64,000 nucleotides of DNA, from NCBI GenBank assembly GCA_903832665.1, contig CAILCG010000019.1:62001-126000 (forward strand), written 5' to 3'. Source of the stretch: an uncultured Methanomicrobiales archaeon. Lineage in GTDB: Archaea; Halobacteriota; Methanomicrobia; Methanomicrobiales; Methanospirillaceae. The position numbers and the translations under genes are program-made. A model generated the notes under the pieces. That model was not told the DNA's origin, did not search any database, and saw nothing but the letters and a program-made list of their open reading frames with translations. Below are positions 17,814 to 28,300 of the stretch, one piece after another. Positions within the stretch are counted from its first letter, which is position 1, and every line of letters starts with the position of its first letter.

Positions 17814-18104
17814 GGGAATCTGATTGGGTTAGGTCCTATTTTTTTCTTTGGACGTTTCCGTGGCCTCGGGAATGCAGGTACCGTTCGACTCCATTGAGGG
17901 AATATTCATGGATTTCCCGAGCTGGCACATTGCGCTCAATTCCAGCATGAATGGCGGGAGCGTGACACCTGCCGAACAACGCATGATCTTCAAACCTTCG
18001 TGGACCCGCAGCTGCTGGATTCCGGGCAGCGCTGAATGGCACTCACTCCGTTCAGCTTGTCGCACCGGAATTGCCGCTCACTCAGGCAAAACGCGGGTAC
18101 GTGA
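17814..18104. other. Unassigned stretch with overlapping open frames
   Basis: Open frames exist on both strands (plus 17848-18132, minus 17829-18065) with coding-like composition, but none has a recognisable family, ribosome site or length. One may be an eroded gene; I cannot choose between them. The first large repeat begins at its right edge. Confidence 0.25.
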
Positions 18105-19185
18105 GAATTTCCAAAACCAAACGTATTGTTGAGAGAATGGGTTTTCCGGGATCATTGTCAAGCGAGTGAATGTTATGAGTATTTTATGAGCGGGTAATAT
18201 GCTCTTTGATGAGCGTCCACCGGATTTCCGGTAATTATTTTTCACCGGACACTATCGATTATGTAACCGGGAACCTTCTACGGAATGGCACGACATTTGA
18301 ATTTCTGGAATTCCAGATTTTTCTGAAAATTTTTTGAAAAAAATTTGTTGAAAATGTTCCGGTAAAATATGGTAGAAAATTTTCCGGGGAAAGCCCGGCC
18401 GGGAATTTTTCCGGTAACATTTTCCGGGAAATTTCCGGCCCACAGCCCCCTTCGTCCCCACTGAAACCCTGCGTAGTCTCAGTTCAGGTTACCGACAAGA
18501 ATTGCTTGTCGTTAATGTTGGAAAAGACCCTCCCAACCTCCTCAGGAATCCACCCCCAATCCGGGCCCGCAAAAGCCCCGGTTTGCCATTCCGGAGAGCT
18601 CATTTCCGGAATATATGCAAAAATGTGTACACTTTTACACACTTTTTCTAGAAAACCATTTTACTGGGGATTATAGCCAAACCGAGCGTTTTGCATTGAG
18701 TTATAAAACGCTATTGTACGCATTTGGAAGGCAAAACTTAGTGAGAGTGGGGGGTAGGAGGGTCAAAGTGAAAAGAACCCCCTTTTTGAGGCCCGGAACA
18801 AAGCACTCTCTCCTCGAATATCGACGTTAATTTCGCGATATCTTCCGGACCCCCTCTTCATGCAATTCTTCCAGGAATTTTCGATCAAAACAGGGGGTGA
18901 TTTGTAGTAAAACGGGGTTCATTGGGGGCTCGGTTTGGGAATTTTGGTACATCGGGGGCCGATGCATGCCCTGATTGGAGGAGTTGTAAAGTGTTTTGGG
19001 AAGGGGTTTTTGGGGTGTGAATTTAGGAGGGGCGAGAAGGGGGGGGTTATTGTTTGATGGGATCGTGCGAAATTTTTATTTTGCATTTTTTCTGAAATTT
19101 TTTAGAAAAAATCTGCGAAAATTTTTCCGGAAAAACCCGGTTGAAATAATTTCCGGGAAATGTCCGGCCGGGAATTTTTTGTGGT
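18105..19185. repeat. About 1.1-kb noncoding repeat element, copy A
   Basis: The left part (about 18105-18560) and right part (about 18765-19160) match 23855-24300 and 24530-24920 at high identity with few gaps; the middle roughly 200 bases (18560-18765) are unrelated between copies. Both ends carry AAAATTTTTCCGG-type blocks. The right part holds an inverted repeat (CCCCCTCTT at 18850-18858 against AACAGGGGG at 18889-18897, one mismatch). It also holds a 63-base open frame of the same length in both copies (18768-18830, reading KRTPFLRPGTK). No transposase, integrase or long gene is present. The middle contains an 8-bp inverted repeat (AGCGTTTT/AAAACGCT). It may be a non-autonomous mobile element or a structured RNA locus. 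Confidence 0.7.
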
Positions 19186-19425
19186 AGTCCATACATTCGC
19201 GGTGGAGCCCAGGGCCGGTCAGCAGCCAGTTTGAACAGCCGGGTCCGGGAAATTGAATTCAGCGGGACACCGGCATTGTTATCATGACGGTCGTATGAAT
19301 GTGTGACCCCCGCAGCGCGACCATGGCCCGTCAGTTTCCCCCATTCAGAAATTCCCCTCATGCCAAAAGCATATTTTTAAAATAATTATACCGGCATAAT
19401 CATACTATTGATACAAGATGAACTC

Positions 19426-22046
19426 ATGATACACCTGGATTTTAAAAACCCCCGGAACTATCTGATAGCCGGGGTCGTCATCTTTTTCTCCATCTTTGCG
19501 CTCTGGCTCCGCCTCATCCCGATGCTCAACATGGGGCATGCCGATCAGCTCAGCATGGTGGCAATGGATGACCCGCTCTATAATCTCCGCCAGGTTGAAC
19601 TGATCCTCGCAAACATCCCGGGCTACGGCTGGTTCGAGGCCATGACCCACTACCCGTACGGAACAAGTATCTACTGGGGCCCGCTCTTCCCGACTATCAT
19701 CGCGATCTGCTGCCTCATTGCCGGGGCCACCACCCGCCCGGAGATCATCGGCATCGGCCTCCTTGTGCCCCCCGTAATGGCCGCGGTAATTGTTGTACTG
19801 ATGTATTTCGTGGGCAAGGTCTTTGGGGACTGGAAGACCGGACTCCTGGCAGCCGGATTTACCGCGATCGTAACGGGCCAGTTCTTTACGGTCTCCTGGT
19901 ACGGCTACATCGATCACCATATCGCAGAAGTGCTCTTCTCCACCCTGTTCTGCCTGATGTACAGCTATGCTGTCGTATCTGAGAAAAAGGTAAAAATCGA
20001 TCTCAGGGACTTCGGCAGCTACAAGAAAATCCTTCTTCTCTCGGTACTCGCGGGCCTCTGTTACCTGCTCGGTCTTTTTGTCATGCCGACCATGATCCTG
20101 TTTGCCCTGATCGTGGGAATATTTACGGTGATCCAGTTTGTCGTTGACCGGTACCGCAACCGTACCAGCGAATATCTCCTGATCATCAACGTAACCGTTT
20201 TTCTCATGGCCATTCTCGGGTTGCTCCTCTTTGGCGTAAAAGACCCGGGCATTGGTCTCTCCACCTACTCTATTGGCCATGTCTACGCTTATCTCGGGCT
20301 CATCGGGGGAACGATACTGCTGTACGGTCTGGCATATTCTCTCAAAGGCAGGGAGAAATACTGGTATCCCGCAGTACTTCTTGCCTGCGTACTTTGTTTT
20401 TCCGGAATCCTGTACATCGCAGCACCGCAGATCTATAACCTTCTCATCTCATCCCTTTTCGCCTTCTTCGGCCAGCAACCGGTAACCGAGACTGTGCAGG
20501 AAGCACACGGCTGGTCTCTCGACCGTGCGTGGAGCTCGTTCAACTACGGGCTCATCCTGTTTGCCGGGGGAATCCTGGTGATGTTGTACAATAACATGAA
20601 AGAGGAGCACCCCCACCAGGTCTTTGCCCAGGTCTGGTCGCTGGTCATCTTCCTCTCAACATGGCAGCACGTCCGGTACGAGTATTACCTTGCGATAAAT
20701 ATCGCCCTCATGGCCGCGGTCTGCTCGGGTTTTGTTTTCGGGAGGGCCTGGCCGGTAATTTATCTGGGGATTGCGGGCAGCGGGAAGAACAATCTCCCGT
20801 CAGAAATAAAAGAGCAGCCAAAAGATAGATCGCCGAAAGGAAAGCACCCGAAGAAAGGCTGGGGAAAACACGAAGGGATCCCGTCCTTTACGTATCTTAT
20901 TGTGATTCTTGCCATCATTACCGCCGGCACAGGAATTCTCTTCGCATATACTTCCGCTTCCTACAGTTACACCAATGCGGTGAACGATCCCTTCAACATG
21001 AATCCGGACTGGCGGGAGTCGCTTGAATGGCTGGGCAATAATTCACCCGAAACCGGCATGGATTATCTTACCATCTATGATCCCGGGACATTCCATTACC
21101 CGGAAAAAGCCTACGGGGTTATGTCCTGGTGGGACTACGGGCATATGATCACGTACATTTCCCAACGGATTCCGAATGCCAACCCGTTCCAGCAGGGTGT
21201 TGCAGGAGATGCCGGGGCTGCTGCCTATGCAGGAGATGCCGGGGCTGCTGCCTATTTCATTTCACCATCAGAAGAACAGGCCAACGCGATACTGGACAAA
21301 CTCGGTACGCGGTACGTAGTCACGGATATCGAGATGGATACCACCAAATTCCCCGCTATGGCAACGTGGTATAATCCGTCACTTGCTGCGGATCCGTATA
21401 TGAAAACCATGTTCGTCCCCGCCCAGAATGATCCGAACCGGCTGGACCCGCGGCTCCTGAACACGCAGCAGTATTATCTCACGCAGGTCTCCCGGCTTCA
21501 CAACTTTGACGGGTCGATGACTCCGTGTGAAGGGGTATATTATATCGAATATGCCGATCCGGGTATCACGGGGTATCGCTGCCGGTCATCACCAATGGGG
21601 TGTTGACGAATGCATCCGATGCTTCCACGCGGGTCGGGAGCTATAACCTGAAGGCAACGGAAGGTTACCATGCCATTGCCATGAGTTCCTCGCTGGTAGA
21701 TCCCGTGGATGATGTCCCGGCACTGCGTCACTACCGGCTGATCCATGAGTCCCCGACGAATGTATTCAGTGCAAAGAGTCCGGATCTGAAATATGTCAAG
21801 GTCTTTGAGTATGTCAAAGGAGCACACATCAGGGGGACCGGCATCATCGAGCTGGATCTGGTCTCCAATACCGGGCGGAACTTTACATACCGGCAGGAGA
21901 GTGTTGCCGGGGAATTTATTGTGCCCTTCTCTACGAGTGGCAACCCCTATGGGGTGAAAGCAACGGGCAGATACCGGCTCACTGGCTCCGGCCAGGAATT
22001 TGATGTACCGGAACCGGCGGTTATGGCGGGAAGCAGGATCAATTAA
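19426..22046 (+). pseudogene. aglB: Oligosaccharyltransferase STT3/AglB, frameshifted near the C-terminus
   Basis: AglB transfers the lipid-linked glycan to asparagine of NxS/T sites outside the membrane. The first frame gives a large multi-spanning N-terminus with the metal-binding MDDPLYN (about residues 47-53), SWYGYIDHH (about 157-165) and the WWDYG signature at 21127-21141 (about residue 568). It stops at 21606 after a frame change. One missing G in the G run at 21570-21573 restores ITGVSLPVITNGVLTNASD and a 148-residue C-terminal domain to 22046, for about 873 residues in all. The ATG at 19426 is preferred over an upstream TTG at 19408. A perfect 27-bp tandem duplication lies at 21202-21255. 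The truncated protein keeps the catalytic motif, so residual function is possible. Confidence 0.8.
21202..21255 (+). repeat. Perfect 27-bp tandem duplication inside aglB
   Basis: Two identical adjacent 27-base units encode GDAGAAAYA twice, about 25 residues after the WWDYG motif. Perfect identity at the DNA level suggests a recent in-frame duplication. It may lengthen a loop close to the acceptor-binding region. Confidence 0.9.
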
Positions 22047-22355
22047 AATATTTTTGAAAAATTTTGAAAAAAACTGCTGAAAATTTTTCCATCCGAGTCC
22101 GGTTGAAATTTTTCTGGTATGGTTCGATTTATATTTTCAGGCAAGATCTGGTCATTTTTTCCGGTCCGGCCCCCCGCCCCTCCGAAACCCGGGGGCTGGC
22201 CGGGTCTCGTGTATCAGTCCAGCCTTGAGCCGGTCATCGCATGCCGTTTGACAATTGCCCGGTACACAAGGCAACGGACAGGGCAGGTACCGGAGATTTT
22301 GGTAAAATGTTCGGTACCGTAAAGAGCTGAGCCATTCCGGAACCGGAAGGAATGC
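22047..22355. repeat. Composite repeat: AAAATTTTTCC block plus GAAACCCGGGGG module, copy 2
   Basis: After aglB a run of AAAATTTTT / TCCGGTTGAAATTTTTC units (about 22050-22130) leads into TTTTTTCCGGTCCGGCCCC and then the GAAACCCGGGGGCTGGCC module. A CAGCCTTGAGCCGGTCATCG block, GCCGTTTGACAATTGCCCGG and, near 22330, TGAGCCATTCCGGAACCGG follow in the order seen in the other copies. Noncoding. Confidence 0.65.
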
Positions 22356-22361
22356 AATCGG

Positions 22362-22856
22362 TTACGGTGCAATAACCGAGATACTATTGACCCGGGAAAA
22401 ATCACGATCATTCGTGATAAGATGATCAAGGGCATAATGCGTGCAGCTCGCTGCATGGAGAGCATCGGAGAAGAGGAGACCGTACTTGCGTGAGAATACA
22501 AGAGTTTCATCCAGGAGTAGAGCAGTCTCAATGACGATAATCCCATAATCATTAAGCACTTCCCGGGTTACATCGAACGGGAGGGCAAAATCCGCTATCC
22601 GTTCCGGATTCTGTTTCAGGAATGCAATCGCTTCTTTCGGCTGCAATCCTTTTTCTGCATATACCTGCATGAGCAGGACTTTGTGGAAAAATTCATCGAT
22701 GACAGTGCTGTTGACATGACCCTTCACCACACCATTGCGCACCTTTTCGAGCAGCTCTTCACATACAGGAGTGAACCGGGTGGTGGTGAAGGCATAGATG
22801 AGAATATTGGTGTCGAGGAATACGGAGCAATCCTGAAGATCGGAAATTTTCATCAA
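22362..22856 (-). CDS. PIN-domain ribonuclease toxin (VapC-like)
   Basis: A 164-residue PIN-domain protein; PIN toxins cleave RNA using Mg2+ held by acidic residues. These are visible as FLDTN (Asp15), Glu55 in VIDEFF, SDALHA (Asp131) and TNDRDF (Asp150). The start (ATG ATG) overlaps the stop of the 60-residue upstream gene, the usual antitoxin-toxin order. It is bracketed by repeat modules on both sides (22047-22355 and 23095-23260). The catalytic set is complete, so it should be active. Confidence 0.85.
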   Translation of the reverse strand: MMKISDLQDCSVFLDTNILIYAFTTTRFTPVCEELLEKVRNGVVKGHVNSTVIDEFFHKVLLMQVYAEKGLQPKEAIAFLKQNPERIADFALPFDVTREVLNDYGIIVIETALLLDETLVFSRKYGLLFSDALHAASCTHYALDHLITNDRDFSRVNSISVIAP

Positions 22857-23035
22857 TAGAACTCTTCGATATCAGTTTCTGCGATCATCATGGCGAATTG
22901 TTCCGGGACGGGGATTCTGGTCCGGCCGGTCTTCTTTTTCAACCGTACGAGGACTTCGCTCTGACCGTTTGCCAGCGGGTGATCGAGGATGATCGTGCGC
23001 CCGTCAACCATTTTTCCTTCGACAGTTACCGGCAT
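22853..23035 (-). CDS. Small antitoxin-like protein paired with the PIN toxin
   Basis: A 60-residue protein beginning MPVTVEGKMVDGRTIILDHP, with a SEVLVRLKK segment that resembles the beta-strand and basic parts of AbrB/VapB-type antitoxins, and an acidic C-terminal tail (AETDIEEFY) suitable for wrapping a toxin. The stop overlaps the PIN gene start by 4 bp. Assignment rests mainly on position, size and composition. Antitoxins of this type usually repress their own promoter. Confidence 0.7.
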   Translation of the reverse strand: MPVTVEGKMVDGRTIILDHPLANGQSEVLVRLKKKTGRTRIPVPEQFAMMIAETDIEEFY

Positions 23036-23094
23036 GTTCGCTCCTTTGGTATTTCATATATTACTGCTCTGGTATATCTGCTTCTCTCTCTTTG

Positions 23095-23260
23095 GATGCA
23101 GTGGTCTTTCATCGGCCCGAGCCCCACCCCTCCGGAACCCGGGGGCTGGCCGGGTCTCCGCGTAACGGCCCAGCCTTGAGCCGGTCATCGTAGGCCGTTT
23201 GACAATTTCCGGTACATGAACGGGAACCGGACCAGGCATGTACCGGAACATCTGGAAAAG
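23095..23260. repeat. GAAACCCGGGGG-type repeat module, copy 3
   Basis: GGAACCCGGGGGCTGGCC near 23130, CAGCCTTGAGCCGGTCATCG near 23170 and GCCGTTTGACAATT near 23195 repeat the order seen at 22170-22260. This copy lies upstream of the PIN antitoxin gene, so the toxin pair is flanked by two direct copies about 0.95 kb apart. That arrangement could let the pair be lost or moved by recombination. Confidence 0.6.
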
Positions 23261-23289
23261 TGAGTGGTGGAAGAAAAGGTATTGCCGAT

Positions 23290-23556
23290 CTACAATCCCC
23301 GGTATGCCACACTCCGGTGCCGGATATATATCACCGTGACTTCGCGATTCACGTGAAGTACCTGATAGATGACACGATAATCGCCAACGCGAATCCGATA
23401 AAGATTTTCTGCACTGGCAAGTTTGTATGCATCGTGGGGAACCGGGTCGTTCACCAAAATCTCAATATGCTCAAAAATGTGCAGGAGGATTTCTTTGGGG
23501 ATTTTCCGGAGATCTTTTTCTGCACTCTTTTTGAAGGAGAGTGAATATGGCTCCAT
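23290..23556 (-). CDS. RelE/ParE-family toxin
   Basis: An 88-residue RelE/ParE superfamily protein: YSLSFKKSAEKDLRKIP at the N-terminus, then KLASAENLYRIRVGDYRVIY with basic residues and VIYIRHRSVAYR at the C-terminus. These are the strand-loop landmarks of RelE mRNA-interferase toxins, with the arginines and the C-terminal His/Arg cluster likely catalytic. Its partner gene ends 9 bp upstream. Size and order are normal for type II toxin-antitoxin pairs. Toxicity is inferred. Confidence 0.87.
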   Translation of the reverse strand: MEPYSLSFKKSAEKDLRKIPKEILLHIFEHIEILVNDPVPHDAYKLASAENLYRIRVGDYRVIYQVLHVNREVTVIYIRHRSVAYRGL

Positions 23557-23565
23557 GAACCCTGC

Positions 23566-23739
23566 TCACATTACGCGTTTCTTCAACTCGGCAAGGCTTA
23601 TCGTACCTTCGTCCCGCCGCTCGGCAACCATGGCGAGATCATGAAGATCTTCCTTGAGGTGCTGGTATTCGGCGAGCGGGAGGATGACTGCGACCTTATT
23701 GCCGTTCTCATCGACAACATACTGTTCAACAGCACTCAT
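23566..23739 (-). CDS. Phd/RelB-type antitoxin
   Basis: A 57-residue protein from the ATG at 23737-23739: EQYVVDENGNKVAVILPLAE, then YQHLKEDLHDLAMVAERRD and a C-terminal ELKKRVM. This is the compact Phd/RelB pattern of a DNA-binding beta-alpha N-terminus and an extended toxin-binding tail. The frame is open further upstream to 23949, but that part overlaps the edge of the 1.1-kb repeat and lacks family character, so I use the inner start. The RelE gene follows 9 bp later. Confidence 0.8.
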   Translation of the reverse strand: MSAVEQYVVDENGNKVAVILPLAEYQHLKEDLHDLAMVAERRDEGTISLAELKKRVM

Positions 23740-23854
23740 AAAAATTCCTGATTGTATGTTGTATTCCCCTGATGATATAATCGCTTTTTGTTGCAGGTTT
23801 TTAAACCATCCGCATCCACTCAAGGCAGCTGCGAACGCTTCTCCGGTACCGGCT

Positions 23855-24930
23855 AATTCCAAAACCAAACGGATTGTTGAGAGAATGGGTTTTCCGTAGA
23901 TCACTGTCAAGCGAGTGAACGTTATGAGCATTTTATGAGGGGGCACCATGCTCTGGATGAGCGTCCGCCGGATTTCCGGTAATTATTTTTCAACGGACAT
24001 TACCTCAGATGTAACCGGGAAACGGCTATGGGATCGCACTGCATTTGAATTCCTGGAATTTTAGATTTTTCCTGAATTTTTTTTGAAAAAAATCTGCTGA
24101 AAATTTTCCGGGAAAATCCGGTAGAAAATTTTCCGGGGAAAGTCCGGCCGGGAATTTTTCCGGTAAAATTTGGCCGGGAAATCATCCGGCCTGGATCCTC
24201 CCGTCCCCACTGAAACCCGGTTTTGGACCAGTATAGGTTACCGGCGAATCTGGCACGTCGACAACGTCGGAGAAACACATCCCTAAACCCCTCAGGAAAT
24301 CACAATGCAGCTCAACTCACTTCTCCGATGTAAACTTCCGGAAACCGGGTGATAGTGAATACTAGGTCCCCCAAATTTATTGCGAAAAATGATGAATTAT
24401 GATCGAATTTTTCAGCAATACCCGGTTTAATCGCTCTGTTTGCCAAATTTCGCCATAAAATGACCTCTGAAAATGTCCCTATTGGAGCCCTTTTGGCCGG
24501 CCGATCGTATGCCGGATGGCCCAAGGTAGGTGAAAAATGAAAAGAACCGCCTTCTTGAGGCCCGGAACGAAGACCTCTCACGTCGGACATCGACGTTAAT
24601 TTTGCGATATCTTCCGGACCCCCTGTTCATGCAATTCCTCCAAGAGTTTTCGATCAAACAGGGGGCGATTTTCATTAAAACTGGGTTCAGTTTGGGCTTT
24701 GTTTTGGAATTTTGGTACATCGGGGGCCAATGTATGCCCGGATTGGAGGGGTTGTAAAGTGCTTTGGGAAGGGTGTTTTGGGGTATGATTTTAGGGGGGG
24801 GGCGAGGTGGAGTTTAGGGTTCTGATGGGTTCGTGCAAAATTTTTATTTTGAATTTTTCCTGAATTTTTTTTGAAAAAATTTTCTCAAAATTTTTCGATC
24901 AAAGTCTGGTTGAAAATTTTCCGGTAAGGT
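23855..24930. repeat. About 1.1-kb noncoding repeat element, copy B
   Basis: Second copy of the element at 18105-19185, same orientation. Left end starts at a shared CCAAAACCAAACG block just upstream of the RelB/RelE pair. The right part carries a perfect 9-bp inverted repeat, CCCCCTGTT at 24619-24627 and AACAGGGGG at 24657-24665; the same stem in copy A has one mismatch. A 63-base frame (24537-24599, KRTAFLRPGTK) matches in length and position. The central 24300-24530 is unlike copy A. No protein gene is convincing. Confidence 0.7.
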
Positions 24931-25240
24931 TCGATTGATCGGTACGCAACTTCCCGGCAGGAGCTGAGGGGCCGATTGAAATTTTCCGGGCGAGGTCTGA
25001 TTCATTTTTTTCAGGCAAGGTCTGGTTGATCGGTACGCGATTTTCATGCAATGGCTGAGGGGTCGATTGAAATTTTTCAGGCAGGGTCTGCTCATTTTTT
25101 CCGGCCCGGGCCCCACACGTCCACACTGAAACCTGGGGGCTGGCCTAGCTCATAAAAGGGGGCAGCCTTGGGCCGGTGAGCGTGGGGCGTTTGACAATTG
25201 CCCGGAACAGGAGCGGGCACCGGACCGGGCACGTACCGGA
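24925..25240. repeat. Tandem roughly 90-bp repeats followed by GAAACCTGGGGG module, copy 4
   Basis: Two adjacent units each contain TTGATCGGTACGC, GGCTGAGGGG(C/T)CGATTGAAATT and GG(C/G)(A/G)AGGTCTG-like sequence followed by a run of T (about 24930-25015 and 25020-25095). They end in TTTTTTCCGGCCCGG and the GAAACCTGGGGGCTGGCC module (25130-25150) with GGCGTTTGACAATTGCCCGG near 25190. The unit with GGCTGAGGGGTCGATT recurs inverted at about 53985-54040. Confidence 0.6.
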
Positions 25241-25333
25241 GTTTTTGGGAGAGTGAGCGAGGTTTAATTGAAATTTTGTTTGGGAGAACCGATTCAGCAT
25301 ATTTAACCTCTATCGATTATTAATATCAAATAA

Positions 25334-28300
25334 ATGGCAGTTCCCGAAACGATCAGCCTCTTGTGGATAAGTACACGTTCCATCGCGATGCCTACATTCG
25401 CGGGCAGGAGAAATACAACGAGGCCCAGCTCCGGCAGGATTTCACCGATCCCTTCTTTCATGCACTGGGATGGGACGTGAACAACAACAAGGGTCACTCG
25501 GAAGCCTACCGGGAAGTGATGCATGGGGGACCTATCCGTATTCGCGGGACAACCCAGTTTTTTGATTACACATTCCGCATCGGTGGCGTCCGGAAGTTCA
25601 TTGTCGAGACCAAGAAGCCGTCCGTGCGGATCAAGGATGATGCTGATGCCGCACTCCAGTTGCGCAGGTACGCATGGAACGCAAAACTCCCGCTCTCCAT
25701 CCTGACAAACTTTGAAGAGTTTGCGATCTACGACTGCACGATCAAGCCGGAGCATGGCGATACTGCGGCCAAGGGACGGATCGAGTATTTCACGTACAAA
25801 GAGATTCCCGACAAGTGGGAGTACCTCGTCTCAATCTTCTCGCAGGACAGTATCCTGAAAGGATCGTTTGACAAGTATGCCGGTTCCCAGAAAGGCAAGA
25901 AAGGGACAGCGACCGTTGATGACGATATCCTCACCGAGATCGAGTCCTGGCGGGATGCGCTCGCAAAGAACATCGCCATCCGCAAACCAGCCCTCTCGGT
26001 AGATGAACTGAACACGGTTGTCCAGCGGACCATTGACCTGCTCCTTTTCCTGCGGATCTGTGAAGACCGGGGAATCGAGGAGTACACCACGCTCTACAAA
26101 CTGCTGGAAGGCGAGCAGGTCTACGCTCGGCTCTGCATGATCTTCCTTGAAGCTGATGCGAAGTACAACTCCGGCCTCTTCCATTTCGAGAAGGAGCCGG
26201 ACTGGAACGAGATGCCCGATACCCTTTCCTTATCGCTGGTAATTGATGACAAGGCACTGAAAGGCATCATCAAACGGCTCTACTACCCCGAGACCCCGTA
26301 CCTCTTCTCGGTTATCCCTCCTGAGATTCTCGGCCACGTGTACGAGCAGTTCCTGGGGAAGGTTATCAGGCTCACGGACGGCCACCAGGCAAAGGTCGAG
26401 TACAAGCCGGAAGTGAAGAAGGCAGGAGGCGTTTTCTACACACCGCAGTATATCGTGGAAATATCGTGAAGCACACGGTGGGCGAACTGGTGAAGGAGAA
26501 GACCCCCCGCGATGTGGCAAAGCTCCGTGTTCTCGATCCCGCGTGCGGTTCCGGTTCGTTTCTCATCTGGGCATACCAGTTCCTGCTCGATTGGCACCGC
26601 GACTGGTACATCGAGAATCTCGTCCCGGTCTTCATCGACAAAAAATCCGTGACCGACCCGGCGGTCCTCGCACTCCTGCCCGAAGCCACGCCCCGGGGAA
26701 AGAAACACCTTGTACAGGCCGAGCTCCCGATCTACAGGGCCGGCACGAGCGGCGACGCCACCCGGACGCGGAGCGACTGGCGCCTTACGACGGTTGAGAA
26801 GAAACGCATTCTCCTGAACAATATCTTTGGCGTGGATATCGACCAGCAGGCCGTCGAGGTGACGAAACTCTCGCTCCTGTTGAAGGTGCTCGAAGAGGAG
26901 AATGAGGAGAATATCGACAAGCAGCTCAAGCTCTTCGCGAAACGGGCGCTGCCTTCACTGCACCAGAACATCAAGTGCGGGAACTCGCTGATTGGGACGG
27001 ATATCCTGACACCGGAGATGTCGATGGAGGAGGTTAAGCGGATCAATCCGTTTGACTGGTCAAAGGAATTTGCTCCGGTGATGGTGGCGGGCGGGTTCGA
27101 TGCGGTGATTGGGAATCCGCCGTATCTCAGGATTCAAGGTTTACAAGAACATTATGAAGAGCAAATCCCATATTTAATTGAAAAATATCAGAGTGCAGTA
27201 AAAAGATTTGATTTGTATTTATTATTCGTTGAAAAGGGCTACTGCTTACTAAGTAGTAAAGGGCTATTAAGTTACATCTGCCCTCATAAGTTCTTAAATT
27301 CGGATTTTGGATCTGGATTGAGAAATTTTTTTGTCAAAAATTGTGCCCTCGCTTCTATTGTAAGTTTTGGAAATAATTTGATCTTTAAAACTGCAACAAC
27401 CTATACGGGTATTTTTAAATTAAGAAGAGCGAAGCAATCGAAATTTTTGTATTTTGAATTCCCATTACTCCCTATTATTGAAATTCCAGAAAAATTGTCA
27501 AGTCTAAAAGCGGAAATGTATTCTGAGTTTTCAATTAGCGATTTTTCAACAGATCCGTGGTCATTAACGTCCACTCATTCTCAATCTTTTCTCGACAAAC
27601 TTAATTCATCAAATCGATTGAAAATTGAGGATGTCTTTGCTGAAATAATGGTTGGGGTTCAATCGGGAATTGATAATATTCATTTATTGACGGAAACAAC
27701 CACAATTTCTTCAAAAAAAGATGTACTAACACTTTTTTCTGAAAAAGCCGGAGAAGTTATTGAAATTGAAAAGGATCTTGTAAAACCAATTCTTATGGGT
27801 GAAGATGTTCACAGATATCAAAAAATTCAGAACAACCATTTCGTCATTTATCCATACAAATTAGTCGGAAATAAGACAGTGATTTTAGAAGAGAGTGAAT
27901 TAAAAACAAAATTTCCGATTGGTTATGCTTACTTAAAGAAATACCAATCCGAATTGAGAGAGATTAGGATTAGACAAAAAACGAATCCAAAATTTTGGTA
28001 TTCTTGTCATCGAAGCAAGGATATGTATCTCTTCGAACAAGAACGGATAATAACTCCCGAAATTAGTCTCGGCTGTAATATGACTATTTCACCGGCTGGA
28101 ATATACCACAATACAAAAGTCTATAGTATTATTGCAGATCAAAAATTTTCGGAACATTAATTATATTGGTTAGGATTACTAAATTCTCCACTTTTATGGT
28201 GGTTCATTAAAACAACCGGATATGCATTGCGAGGGGGCTATTTTACATTCAAAACAAATTACCTCAAACCATTCCCCATCCGCACCATCAACTTTGACGA

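Noticed and set aside
24840..25100. CRISPR array
   Set aside because: Repeats are irregular, long and degenerate, with no constant 28-37-bp repeat and unique spacers; no array exists in the window despite the cas6-like gene.
18105..25330. Insertion sequence or transposase in the repeat region
   Set aside because: No DDE, HUH, serine or tyrosine recombinase motif and no long frame in either 1.1-kb copy or in the adjoining modules; possible only as a non-autonomous derivative.
25363..26469. GTG at 25363 as the true start of a separate nuclease gene
   Set aside because: MAVPETISLL in the neighbouring frame from 25334 is the usual family N-terminus and abuts this frame, so a missing base explains the data better.
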